This document shows, piece by piece, positions 19,156 through 27,735 of a stretch of 64,000 bases of DNA. The stretch is from Desulfobacteraceae bacterium (GTDB taxonomy: Bacteria; Desulfobacterota; Desulfobacteria; Desulfobacterales; Desulfosarcinaceae): assembly GCA_013003715.1 (NCBI GenBank), contig JABDIN010000073.1, forward strand, positions 1 to 64,000, read 5' to 3'. Position 1 is the first letter of the stretch; each line of letters begins with the position of its first letter. The notes below the pieces were generated by a model that was not told the origin of the DNA, did not search any database, and saw only the letters and a list, made by a program, of their open reading frames with translations. A program made the translations under genes and the position numbers.

Positions 19156-20464
19156 AATCAATATCCGCCCGGGTGATGCACATGGGTGGTTTGATGCGTA
19201 AGACATTGCCGAAGAATCCGCCCTTGCCGATGAGCAGACCCAGATCCTTGGCCCGTTCGAAAACCTGGGCGCAGGCTTGGGTCGCCGGTGTTTTGGCCTT
19301 GCGATCCGTCACCAGTTCAATGCCGGTCATGAGTCCCTTGCCCCGGATTTCTCCGATCACTTCATGCTTGTCCATGAGCATCTGAAAGCCGGTCATGAGA
19401 TATTGGCCCATCTCTTTACAGCGATCCTGGAGATTCTCTTTATCGATGACCTCCAGCACGGCTTTGCCCATGGCGCAGGAAACCGGATTGCCGCCAAAGG
19501 TGTTGAAATGGATCCGTTGGGTCAGGGATTCGGCAATTTTCGGTGTGGTCACCACCGCGGCCAGGGGGGCGCCGTTTCCGATGCCCTTGGCCATGGTCAC
19601 GATATCCGGAATCACACCCTGGGTTTCAAAGCCCCAGAAGGCGTCGCCGGTGCGGCCGAATCCGGTCTGCACTTCGTCCGCGATACACACCCCGCCGGCA
19701 GCCCGTACATGTTCATAGGCATGTTTCAGAAATCCGTCGGGATATACCACCGTGCCCCCCACGCCTTGAATGGATTCAGCAAAAAAACCGGCCACCCGGC
19801 CCGGTGTGGCGTATTGAATCAGGTCCTGGACATCTGCGGCATAGTGTTTCCCTGCATCCGGATCGTCCATTCCCCACGGCCCGCGGTATGGATCCGGCAT
19901 TTTGCTGTGATGAATCCCGAAATTGTGGGGGTAATTGAATTTCCACGTGCTGTGAGCGGTGAGGCCCATACTCGACGGACTACCGCCGTGGTAGGCGTTG
20001 CGAAGGGCAAGGACGTCGTAGTTGCCGGTGGAAAGCCGGGCCATCAGCATGGCCAGATCGTTGGCCTCCGAGCCGGAATTGACAAAATAGCAGACGCTGA
20101 GATCTCCGGGCATTTTCTCCGCCATGGCCTTTGCATATTCCGCGATGACCGGGTGATAGTAGATGGTGGTGGTATGCTGGAGGGTCTCCATCTGTTCCCG
20201 CACTTTTTCATTCACATACGGATGGCAGTGACCCACGCTGACGGTGACGATACCCCCGAATCCATCCAGATACCGCCGACCGGTGTCGTCGTATAGGTAT
20301 TGCATGGAGCCTTCCACGATCATGACCGGTTTCTGATAATAGGTCACCAGGGCAGGTGACAGGTAGGTGCTGCGCATCTCCCTGACCGCTTCGAACGAAG
20401 GTCCCTGGTATGGTTTTGGCCGATGATCATACGGCGGAAGCTGGGGTGCTGATGATGTATTCAT
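19115..20464 (-). CDS. Class III PLP aminotransferase, alanine-glyoxylate (AGXT2)-like
   Basis: 449-residue PLP aminotransferase. The N-terminal pattern ([29 protein letters not shown]), [15 protein letters not shown], the PLP contact [14 protein letters not shown] and Schiff-base Lys293 (TMAKGIGNG) match the AGXT2-like branch. Members use glyoxylate or pyruvate as acceptor with alanine, beta-aminoisobutyrate or related donors. AAGGAGA precedes the ATG. The divergent Lrp-type regulator gene 265 bases away probably controls it. The tail-to-tail overlap with the kinase gene is unusual but both reading frames are well supported. Confidence 0.88.
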   Translation of the reverse strand: MNTSSAPQLPPYDHRPKPYQGPSFEAVREMRSTYLSPALVTYYQKPVMIVEGSMQYLYDDTGRRYLDGFGGIVTVSVGHCHPYVNEKVREQMETLQHTTTIYYHPVIAEYAKAMAEKMPGDLSVCYFVNSGSEANDLAMLMARLSTGNYDVLALRNAYHGGSPSSMGLTAHSTWKFNYPHNFGIHHSKMPDPYRGPWGMDDPDAGKHYAADVQDLIQYATPGRVAGFFAESIQGVGGTVVYPDGFLKHAYEHVRAAGGVCIADEVQTGFGRTGDAFWGFETQGVIPDIVTMAKGIGNGAPLAAVVTTPKIAESLTQRIHFNTFGGNPVSCAMGKAVLEVIDKENLQDRCKEMGQYLMTGFQMLMDKHEVIGEIRGKGLMTGIELVTDRKAKTPATQACAQVFERAKDLGLLIGKGGFFGNVLRIKPPMCITRADIDFMIEVLDLSLSEV

Positions 20465-20729
20465 GACATCTCCTTATAGTGGTGAATGATTACCCGGTTG
20501 GGTCAATGTAACGGCTGGTGGGCAGGCCACCGATATGCTTTCATCTAATTGGTCATTGTACAAAAAGTCAAGATAAATTCTGCGATTAACGACAATAAAT
20601 GGTCAATATTTTGCGATAGTAGATCACATGTCTGGAAATTTTTATCTTTTATCGAAGAACAAATTGGGTTATGGTGGCTGTCGGGCGTCAAGGTTCAATC
20701 CACTTCAAGACAAAAATCAGGGAGCAGAG

Positions 20730-21230
20730 ATGAAAAGGGAAACCGGTTCCGGAAAAAACAAGTCCCTCGATCGGATGGATTGTGAGCTGATACGGCTGCT
20801 CCAGAAGGATGGCCGCATACCCAACACGGAAATCGCCAAAACACTGGGGGTTTCCGAGGCCACCGTTCGAACCCGGCTTAACCGGCTGACCCGGCAAGGG
20901 TACATCCAGATCGTTGCGGTGAGCAATCCGCTGAAAATCGGATTCGGTGTTGTCGGGGCCATCCGGATGCAGGCGGATACGAAAAAAATCGACCACATCA
21001 CCCGCGAATTGAATCGTATCAAATCTCTCTGGTTTATTGTGCACGGTACCGGCGGCTGGGATATTTACACCGAGTTCGTCGCCAAATCCCTTGCGGATCT
21101 GAACACCCTTCTCTACGAAAAAATCAACACCATCGACGGGGTGATCCGCACCGAAACCTCATTGATCCTCAACTACATCAAACGCGATTACGACTGGGGA
21201 ACCGGGTTTGATGCCGATACTGACGATTAG
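20730..21230 (+). CDS. Lrp/AsnC-family transcriptional regulator
   Basis: 166 residues. An N-terminal winged helix-turn-helix (LDRMDCELIRLLQKDGR, NTEIAKTLGVSEATVRTRL) is followed by the RAM ligand-binding domain (VGAIRMQADTKKI, GGWDIYTEFVAKS). Lrp proteins sense amino acids and often control a divergent gene, here the AGXT2-like aminotransferase. The ATG at 20730 has GGAG five bases upstream; a longer in-frame start at 20628 would add residues that do not fit the family. The stop overlaps the stop of the convergent MocR gene by 4 bases. Confidence 0.88.
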   Translation: MKRETGSGKNKSLDRMDCELIRLLQKDGRIPNTEIAKTLGVSEATVRTRLNRLTRQGYIQIVAVSNPLKIGFGVVGAIRMQADTKKIDHITRELNRIKSLWFIVHGTGGWDIYTEFVAKSLADLNTLLYEKINTIDGVIRTETSLILNYIKRDYDWGTGFDADTDD

Positions 21231-22684
21231 CCGGCCAGGCCATCGATCAAATCGCCGAGGCGGGGAATCGCCCGTTCTATTTCGTCTGTCCAGCGGGACG
21301 CATTGAGACGTATAAAATTGCGAAATCGTTTGCTGGGGGAAAACAGATATCCGGGAGAGAGACTGATACCGGCCTGAAGGGCCAATTTATAGAGCACCAG
21401 CGAGTCCACTGATTTCGGGAGTTCTATCCAGATGACAAATCCGCCGGCAGGCCGTGTGATGCGAGTCTCTCCGGGGAAATGGCGCACCACCGCGTCGGTC
21501 ATGCGGGAAACGTTGTGTGCATAGGCACGTCGTACCTGCCGCATATGATGCTGGTAGCCGCCGCTCTCCAGGTATTCGGCTATTGCTTGCTGGGGAAGAA
21601 ATCCCGTGGCAATGCTCGAGGTAAATTTGAGCCACTCGATGGTGGACTTGAATCTACCGGGTGCGATCCACCCCACACGGTAGCCCGGGCACAAGGTTTT
21701 CGAAAAAGAGGAACACAGCATGACCAGCCCTTTTGAATCATAGGCCTTGCAAACCCTTGGTCTCGGCTCTGAAAAGTAGAGCTCACCGGACACATCGACC
21801 TCGATCAAGGGGATCTCTCTTTCGGCCAGCAGACCCACCAGTTGTCTCTTTTTCTCGTCCGGAATGCAGCTTCCCAACGGATTGTTGAAATTGGATATGA
21901 CCAGGCAGGCCTTTATGGGTGTCTGTTCCGTTGCGAACCCGAGGGCATCCAGACTGATGCCGTCCCTGGGGTGGGTGGGAATTTCCAGCGCATTGAGATC
22001 CATGGCGCACATGCTTTGCAGGATGCCGAAATACGTCGGAGACTCGATGGCCACGGTATCGCCGGCCTTGCACACCGATCTCAGGCAGAGATTGACCGCT
22101 TCGATGCAACCCGAAGCGGTCACAATATCGCCGGGTGTGAGGGTGCAGCCCGCCTTGACCATCTGCCGGGCGATCTGGATCCAAAGGGCATTGCTGGCGG
22201 GGGGAATGTCGTATTTGATACTCTGACTTCCTTTCCGGCGGGCAATGGCGGCAAGGATCCGGTTCAGTTTTTGCGTCGGCAGCAGATCCGTGTTCGGCGT
22301 GGCCGCCCCAAGGGGTACAAGCCTGGGATTGTAGGAGTCGGTCATCACCATCATGGTGAGCTCCCGCATGCTGACCTTGGTCGGGTCCGTTGCGGGGGCC
22401 GACATGTCCGGCTCGTCGCAGATGGCGGGTAATTGATGCCGGACGTAATACCCGGATTGGGGCCGTGCTTCGATTAACCCATGATCCTCCAGCAGGCCGT
22501 AGGCCTGGAGAACGGTGGTTACCGAAACTTTCTTCTGGGAACTGATTTGACGCACGGACGGAATGCGTTCACCCGGACGATAGGTTCCTCCCTCTATCAA
22601 GCCCGCCACATCATCGGCCAGTTGCTCGTATAAAGTCCTGGATTTATAGTCTGATTTCTCATCCCCCCGTTCTATATGTTTCAT
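21227..22684 (-). CDS. MocR/PdxR-type regulator (GntR helix-turn-helix fused to aminotransferase domain)
   Basis: 485 residues. Residues about 15-85 form a GntR winged helix (LYEQLADDVAGLIEGG, GERIPSVRQ, VSVTTVLQAYGLLE), and the rest is a class-I PLP aminotransferase fold (ASGCIEAVNLCLRS, SNFNNPLG, SSFSKTLCPGYRVGW with the PLP Lys). MocR proteins use PLP or an amino-PLP adduct as effector rather than as catalyst. The ATG at 22684 has AAAGGAGAGG upstream; a longer start at 22756 is not supported. It is divergent from the DUF2917 gene, which it may control. Confidence 0.88.
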   Translation of the reverse strand: MKHIERGDEKSDYKSRTLYEQLADDVAGLIEGGTYRPGERIPSVRQISSQKKVSVTTVLQAYGLLEDHGLIEARPQSGYYVRHQLPAICDEPDMSAPATDPTKVSMRELTMMVMTDSYNPRLVPLGAATPNTDLLPTQKLNRILAAIARRKGSQSIKYDIPPASNALWIQIARQMVKAGCTLTPGDIVTASGCIEAVNLCLRSVCKAGDTVAIESPTYFGILQSMCAMDLNALEIPTHPRDGISLDALGFATEQTPIKACLVISNFNNPLGSCIPDEKKRQLVGLLAEREIPLIEVDVSGELYFSEPRPRVCKAYDSKGLVMLCSSFSKTLCPGYRVGWIAPGRFKSTIEWLKFTSSIATGFLPQQAIAEYLESGGYQHHMRQVRRAYAHNVSRMTDAVVRHFPGETRITRPAGGFVIWIELPKSVDSLVLYKLALQAGISLSPGYLFSPSKRFRNFIRLNASRWTDEIERAIPRLGDLIDGLAG

Positions 22685-22883
22685 TTCCGCCCTCTCCTTT
22701 CGGTCAAAAGGATACAATATCGGAACAAAAAATACAGTACAGTTTAATAAATTCAAAAGTGTTATGGCAACAAAATTCGTATTCTGAATCTGTTACTATA
22801 TTATATAAAGCGTATTATACAAACATAGAAGGGAATCTCCCGCCCCTTAAATGACACGATTTTTATGAAAGAGAGGTAAAACC

Positions 22884-23204
22884 ATGTTGGTAAACCACAT
22901 CAGCAGCCAATTAGATACGACGTCCATAAAAGACCTTGAAAAAAACGAATTGATCAGGTTGAAAAGCAGGCGATCCGGTCAGAGCATCGTCTGTGTGAAG
23001 GGGATGGTCTGGATTACCCAGCTGGGAGATAGCGGCGACAGGATTCTCAATGCCGGCGAACAATTCCACACGACCCTGCCGGGCCTGTTGCTTCTTGAAG
23101 CGCTGAGTGATGCGCAAATCAAGGTCTGCCCGGAGCGGAAGGCCGGTATTGAGCTGCCATGGCCGCATCCGAAGACGGTCAACCATGGCCTGGTAACCCC
23201 ATAG
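22884..23204 (+). CDS. DUF2917-family small protein
   Basis: 106 residues without a signal peptide. The core GMVWITQLGDSGDRILNAGEQ (split here by a turn) and the following LLLEALSDAQIKVCP match the DUF2917 pattern, a small cupin-like beta fold of unknown function. GAGAGG lies before the ATG. It is divergent from the MocR regulator with about 200 AT-rich bases between, which fits direct control by that regulator. No catalytic residues can be pointed to. Confidence 0.7.
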   Translation: MLVNHISSQLDTTSIKDLEKNELIRLKSRRSGQSIVCVKGMVWITQLGDSGDRILNAGEQFHTTLPGLLLLEALSDAQIKVCPERKAGIELPWPHPKTVNHGLVTP

Positions 23205-23344
23205 CCGGAAGTACGGTGCAGATTTGACGGTCAGCGGGTCGGTCCCGCCTCCCCCATTCGGGTGAAGACAAACTCCCGGTCTCCGATACGATGATATCTG
23301 AAAATTCGTTCCATATAGATAATTATTCAATCAAGGAGGGGGTT

Positions 23345-23815
23345 ATGGCGTCATTGGAAGATTACGTGTCGGGCAAGGCCGTGGCCGATGCCAAAAAAGC
23401 GCTGGCCATTCTACAATCCGGTACGGAAGATTTGCGGGGAACGCCGATTGGCGGGAAATTAACCACTGCATTGGCATCCTTTTCTCCCCGGTTGGTGGAT
23501 ATGGCGGCGGCCGGTGAGATGATTGAAAAAGCGCATACGGTGGCCGTGGGCGTTCGTATGTGCAAGGAGATTGACCCGGAATCGACCCACACCGAAGCGG
23601 TATTCCTGGATGATCTGGCCGAAGCTATGATTGCAGCGGGCAAAGCCAATCCAGCCGCCAAACCGGATGCGATGGCCGCACTGCGGAAATATCCGGAAAA
23701 TCGCCTGGTTGTGTCAAAAATCGAGGGAAAATATCAGGAGATCTGCAGATCCTGCCGGGAGACATGTGTGGGATGGCACATGGAACGCCGGGGATTGAAG
23801 TGTTTTAATCGTTGA
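23345..23815 (+). CDS. Uncharacterised protein with Cys-rich C-terminus
   Basis: 156 residues, not assigned to a family. The first 120 residues are helical and Ala-rich with no membrane segment. The last 35 carry five Cys and one His in the order CRSCRETC, GWH, then KCF, which could bind a metal or cluster. The ATG at 23345 has GGAGGGGG upstream. It follows the DUF2917 gene in the same direction after 140 bases. Function is unknown. Confidence 0.6.
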   Translation: MASLEDYVSGKAVADAKKALAILQSGTEDLRGTPIGGKLTTALASFSPRLVDMAAAGEMIEKAHTVAVGVRMCKEIDPESTHTEAVFLDDLAEAMIAAGKANPAAKPDAMAALRKYPENRLVVSKIEGKYQEICRSCRETCVGWHMERRGLKCFNR

Positions 23816-23817
23816 TA

Positions 23818-24021
23818 TCAATTGCCGGTCGGCGAATGATCTTTCCACAAACCGATGATGATTTTCCGGGCGGCCGAGATCATCTCATCCGCCTCATTTT
23901 GCCGTAAACAGGCGAGTCCCAGGGAAACTGTCACCTTTCCCCTGGGCCATATCCTGGCCCGGCCGTCCCCAGCGATTTTTTGTGCCGTATCATACCGCAT
24001 CAAGGCCAGGCCTTGTCCGGT
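23818..24021 (-). pseudogene. Possible C-terminal remnant of a GGDEF domain
   Basis: The minus frame reads GQGLALMRYDTAQKIAG, then GKVTVSLGLACL and EADEMISAARKI. This resembles the last strand and helices of a diguanylate cyclase (VTVSIGVA, followed by a helix with paired Ala). The GGDEF motif and everything before it are missing, and there is no obvious start site. It is more likely a gene fragment than a functional small protein, and the match is short. Confidence 0.4.
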
Positions 24022-24151
24022 TTAAACCAATTCTTTGATGGTATTCATTGCCATATTGGGTTATCACCATACGGAGACCGGGGCTTGAATTCAACCCCAA
24101 TCAACGAGCCCCCATCAAAAAATTATGCCCCCCCTGTAAACCGGAGGATAA

Positions 24152-24748
24152 ATGAAACAAGTGTTGTTGTTATTGTGCAAAGGCACGGAAATATATGAAG
24201 CCGCGGCTTTCCATGATGTCATCGGTTGGGCCGATGATGTGGGAGATACCCTAATTAAGATGGTAACCGTTTCGGTGGAACCGGAAATAACCTGTACCTT
24301 TGGTCTACGGGTAATACCCGACAGGCTGCTCGCGGACATCAACGTCGATGATTTCGATGCCCTGGCCATTCCCGGAGGGTTCCATAGTTTCGGGTTTTAT
24401 GATGATGCATATTCGGATATGGTCGGTGAGGTCATCCGCCGGTTCGATGAGCAGGAAAAACCGATTGCCGCCATCTGTGTGGGGGCATTGGCCATCGGTC
24501 GCAGTGGGGTGTTGACCGGCAGAAACGCCACGACCTATCACCTCATGGGTGGTGGCCGCCGGAACCAACTGGCCCAATTCGGCGTGGATGTGGTGGATGC
24601 CCAGGTCGTCACTGATGGCAACATCATCACGTCCACCTCCCCGGCCACGGCCATGGAAGTTGCATTTACGCTTGTGGAACACCTCACCGGCAAACCCAAT
24701 GCGGATAAGGTGAGGACCTTGATGGGGTTCCCGACCGACAGAACCTGA
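24152..24748 (+). CDS. DJ-1/PfpI-family protein
   Basis: 198 residues of the DJ-1/PfpI (glutamine amidotransferase-like) fold. The nucleophile elbow is AAICVGALAIG, and ALAIPGGFHSFGF forms the other conserved loop. Family members act as glyoxalases, chaperones or deglycase-like enzymes; the exact role is not readable. It is the first gene of a close run with the phosphatase-like (12 bases apart) and metallo-hydrolase genes, then the PLP decarboxylase. Confidence 0.85.
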   Translation: MKQVLLLLCKGTEIYEAAAFHDVIGWADDVGDTLIKMVTVSVEPEITCTFGLRVIPDRLLADINVDDFDALAIPGGFHSFGFYDDAYSDMVGEVIRRFDEQEKPIAAICVGALAIGRSGVLTGRNATTYHLMGGGRRNQLAQFGVDVVDAQVVTDGNIITSTSPATAMEVAFTLVEHLTGKPNADKVRTLMGFPTDRT

Positions 24749-24760
24749 AAGGAGGGCGTC

Positions 24761-25261
24761 TTGGCCACTGGAAAGCAGCTGTCCATTTTCAATTTTTTAA
24801 GGATGTCGTCCCGTATCACCACCTCTGGAATGCCGTTGAAGGAAGAGATCCCGGAGATCGCCGGTTTGGGTGTGGAATCGGTGATCACCTTGGTGCCAGA
24901 GGGTGTGGGCTCCGATCTGCCGGGAGAAGCGGAACTGGTCGATGCGGCGGGTATGCGCTTCTCCAGGATTCCGGTCTATTGGGAATCACCGGAAATCGAC
25001 GACTTCACGGATTTTTGTCGCATAATGGCCACGAACCAACATCAAAAATGCCATGTGCATTGCGAGGCCAACATGCGGGTGTCGGTGTTCATGGCGCTCT
25101 ATCGGATTATTGTCAGGGAGTGGACAAAATCCGCAGCAATGACGGCAGTGGCGGAAATTTGGAAACCCAATGAAACCTGGCAGGCGTATATCCGGACAAT
25201 ATTGGCCAACGGGGCCCCCATTCATGCCTATCTTGCGGACCATACCCCCAAAAAACAATAA
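24761..25261 (+). CDS. Tyrosine-phosphatase-like protein (DUF442/beta-lactamase-hydrolase-like type)
   Basis: 166 residues. The phosphatase loop is HCEANMRVSVF, a C-x4-R form as in DUF442-type proteins rather than the classical C-x5-R. The N-terminal segment SSRITTSGMPLKEEIPEIA is typical of the same group. The start is a TTG at 24761, supported by AAAGGAGGG eight bases before it. Homologous domains are often found beside metallo-beta-lactamase-fold hydrolases, as here, and have been linked to sulfide or persulfide handling in some species. That link is inference for this gene. Confidence 0.7.
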   Translation: MATGKQLSIFNFLRMSSRITTSGMPLKEEIPEIAGLGVESVITLVPEGVGSDLPGEAELVDAAGMRFSRIPVYWESPEIDDFTDFCRIMATNQHQKCHVHCEANMRVSVFMALYRIIVREWTKSAAMTAVAEIWKPNETWQAYIRTILANGAPIHAYLADHTPKKQ

Positions 25262-25271
25262 GGATCACGCC

Positions 25272-26027
25272 ATGAAACTCCAATTGATCAGAAATGCCAC
25301 CATGCGCATTGAATATGCGGGTGATGTATTGTTAACCGATCCCATGCTGTCGCCGGTGGGCGCCATTGAATCGTTTGCCGGTATTGCACCCAATCCGATA
25401 GTACCTCTGCCGATGCCGGTGGAGGAGGTGTTGGCCGGCATCAATGCCGTCCTGGTGTCTCATCTGCATCAGGACCATTTTGACCGGCACGCTCGTGAAA
25501 TCATACCGCCTTCCATGCCCATTTTATGTCCACCGGTGACCGAAGACCGGTTACGTGAACAAGGGTTCAAATCGGTACATCCCATGGAAAGCGAAACCCA
25601 GTTGAAACATATCACCATTTCCCGAATCGGCGGACAGCATGGCACCGGCGACGTTCTGAATGAATTGGGAGAGGTTTCCGGATTTGTCTTTCGGGCGGAC
25701 AATGAGCCGACAGTCTATTGGGTGGGGGACAGCATCTGGTGTGAACCAGTGGCTGCGGTTTTGAAGGATGTACACCCGGATATAATTGTGGTACATGCCT
25801 GCGGGGCCAAATTACCGGGCAGCGAGACCATCGTCATGGACGATGATATGGTCGTAACCCTCTGCAAGCACGCGCCGGATACCCGGGTGGTGGCGGTTCA
25901 CATGGAGGCACTTGACCATGCAACAATTACCCGGGAACAGCTTAGACGAACTGCTGAACGGCAGGGTGTGAGCAGTCGCCAACTGCTGATTCCCGACGAT
26001 GGTGATACTCTGGTGTTCGGCATTTAG
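25272..26027 (+). CDS. Metallo-beta-lactamase-fold hydrolase, UlaG-like
   Basis: 251 residues. The metal site HLHQDHFD is clear, with further candidate ligands in GGQHGTG, WVGDSIW and the C-terminal HMEALDH. The overall pattern matches the UlaG-like branch rather than glyoxalase II or class B lactamases. The ATG at 25272 has AAGGA upstream; an in-frame start at 25170 inside the previous gene is rejected. It lies 10 bases after the phosphatase-like gene, so the two are probably co-translated. The substrate is unknown. Confidence 0.82.
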   Translation: MKLQLIRNATMRIEYAGDVLLTDPMLSPVGAIESFAGIAPNPIVPLPMPVEEVLAGINAVLVSHLHQDHFDRHAREIIPPSMPILCPPVTEDRLREQGFKSVHPMESETQLKHITISRIGGQHGTGDVLNELGEVSGFVFRADNEPTVYWVGDSIWCEPVAAVLKDVHPDIIVVHACGAKLPGSETIVMDDDMVVTLCKHAPDTRVVAVHMEALDHATITREQLRRTAERQGVSSRQLLIPDDGDTLVFGI

Positions 26028-26098
26028 CAGAGGTCATCCATTAAACGAGTGGCCGCACCCATTGTTCGATTCATTTTCACCACAGATAAGGTACAACC

Positions 26099-27532
26099 AT
26101 GTCATTTGAAAAAGATATACGGTTTCTTGCCGGATCTCTGCTGGATTATTACCGGGAATCGGCTGAAGGGAAAGGTCCGGTCCTGCGCCAGCGGTCCATC
26201 AAGGAGATTCATGAGTCTTTGAACCTCGAGGCCCTGGCCGGGTCCGGCGGTCTCAGCGGTGAAACTCTGGCGAAATTCATGTCCGCCTATTATCCGAATA
26301 CCACGCGGTTGCATCATCCCCACTACCTGGCCCACCAGGTGGCCGTACCGCATTTGAACGGAGCCGTTGGCGCCCTGGTGGATGGTTTCACCAATCAACC
26401 CATGTCCATCTATGAAATGGGCCCGGGCGCCGCCGCCATTGAATTTTTTGTGGTGAACTGGCTGCTCGAAAAGATCGATTGGGTACCCATGCCTACGGAT
26501 CCGTCAGTCACCGCAGATTCATCATACGCCGGTGGCGCATTGACCCACGGGGGCTCCATGGCCACGCTGACGGCGCTGGTCTGCGCACGCAGCAAGGTGG
26601 TGCCGGATGTCTGGGAAAACGGTACGCCGGGTGATCTTGTCATATTGTCACCTCAAATGTCACATTATGCCGTTGCAAGGGCGGCCGGAATAATGGGTCT
26701 GGGGCATAACGCCATTTTAGAGGTTCAAACGGACAAGACGGGTGTGGTGATGCCTGACAAGTTGCCGGCGGTATTGGCGCGCCTGCGGTTGGAAGGTAAA
26801 CGCCCGCTGGCCATGGTGGCCAACGCTTGCAGTACCGGTGTCGGACGGTATGACCCACTGGTGGAAATCGGCGCTTTTTGCCGGGAACATGATATCTGGC
26901 TGCATGTGGACGGCGCCCATGGTGCCGGCGCACTTTTATCCGACAAATACCGGTATCGGTTGGAAGGGATAGAAACCGCCGACTCCGTCATCTGGGATAT
27001 GCACAAGATGATGCGCACTTCCGGTGTATGCGCCGCCGTGCTGATTAAAAATCATGCCCATTTAGACCAGGCGTTTCAGCAGGAAGGGGACTACATTTTT
27101 CATGACAAGGCCCAGCCCGGTGTGGATTTTATCAGCCGGACCCTGGAATGCACCAAGGCGGGTTTGGGCTTGAAGTTTTTTTTCGTGTTGGCTGCCGAGG
27201 GAGAACGAGGCCTGGCCGAATACGTCGACCGCCAATACGATCTGACCCTGGCCGCCTATGATTATATCGCCGGATTGCCTGATTTCCAATGCGCCGCCAA
27301 ACCCCAGAGCAATATCCTTTGTTTTCGAACCAACCATGATGATAAATGGCACCTGACGCTGCGCGATCATCTCATCGCCGAAGGCAGCTTCTATCTGTCC
27401 ACCACCGCGGTCGGGGACATTCGATATCTCCGGTTCGTGGCCATGAGCCCGCAGACCACATTGGATGATATCAAAGCGCTCATCGACCGCATCCGGCGAT
27501 ATGCGTCGGAATTTCAACATGATACGGGTTGA
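26099..27532 (+). CDS. PLP-dependent decarboxylase, group II (glutamate/aromatic type)
   Basis: 477-residue PLP enzyme of the group-II amino-acid decarboxylase family. It shows GGALTHGGSMATLTAL, the PLP contact WLHVDGAHGAGAL and Schiff-base Lys303 in WDMHKMMRTSG. These enzymes turn amino acids such as glutamate, aspartate, tyrosine or tryptophan into amines. Substrate specificity cannot be given from sequence alone. The amine could feed the omega-aminotransferases in this region. The ArsR-type regulator gene follows 200 bases downstream with its own promoter. Confidence 0.88.
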   Translation: MSFEKDIRFLAGSLLDYYRESAEGKGPVLRQRSIKEIHESLNLEALAGSGGLSGETLAKFMSAYYPNTTRLHHPHYLAHQVAVPHLNGAVGALVDGFTNQPMSIYEMGPGAAAIEFFVVNWLLEKIDWVPMPTDPSVTADSSYAGGALTHGGSMATLTALVCARSKVVPDVWENGTPGDLVILSPQMSHYAVARAAGIMGLGHNAILEVQTDKTGVVMPDKLPAVLARLRLEGKRPLAMVANACSTGVGRYDPLVEIGAFCREHDIWLHVDGAHGAGALLSDKYRYRLEGIETADSVIWDMHKMMRTSGVCAAVLIKNHAHLDQAFQQEGDYIFHDKAQPGVDFISRTLECTKAGLGLKFFFVLAAEGERGLAEYVDRQYDLTLAAYDYIAGLPDFQCAAKPQSNILCFRTNHDDKWHLTLRDHLIAEGSFYLSTTAVGDIRYLRFVAMSPQTTLDDIKALIDRIRRYASEFQHDTG

Positions 27533-27642
27533 GCCGTTTGCGGCCGGGAGAATCCGTACCAGGATTAGTGCCGTGTCATTTTCCCATTGAACCCGGCGCC
27601 GAATTTTTTTTATTCCATATTCAATTCTCAAAAATTTTATAC

Positions 27643-27671
27643 TTGACACACAAGGGCCCGGTTCGTATAGT
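27643..27671 (+). promoter_or_regulatory. Strong sigma-70-type promoter of the ArsR-type regulator gene
   Basis: TTGACA (27643-27648), a 17-base spacer and TATAGT (27666-27671) give a near-consensus promoter. Transcription would start around 27678, about 58 bases before the regulator's ATG, and right at an operator-like palindrome. Confidence 0.75.
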
Positions 27672-27677
27672 GCGCTT

Positions 27678-27695
27678 AACCCGTCTGAACGGGTT
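27678..27695. promoter_or_regulatory. Operator-like palindrome AACCCG-N6-CGGGTT
   Basis: AACCCG and CGGGTT form a perfect 6+6 inverted repeat around six bases. It sits at the predicted transcription start of the ArsR-type regulator gene, where a bound dimer would block RNA polymerase. Autoregulation is inferred from position. Confidence 0.55.
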
Positions 27696-27735
27696 GACCG
27701 GTTTAGTCGAATAAGTGAATTGAAAGGGTTGACCA

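Noticed and set aside
19277-20296. 339-residue plus-strand open frame opposite the AGXT2-like gene
   Set aside because: Antisense shadow; the minus frame has all PLP aminotransferase motifs.
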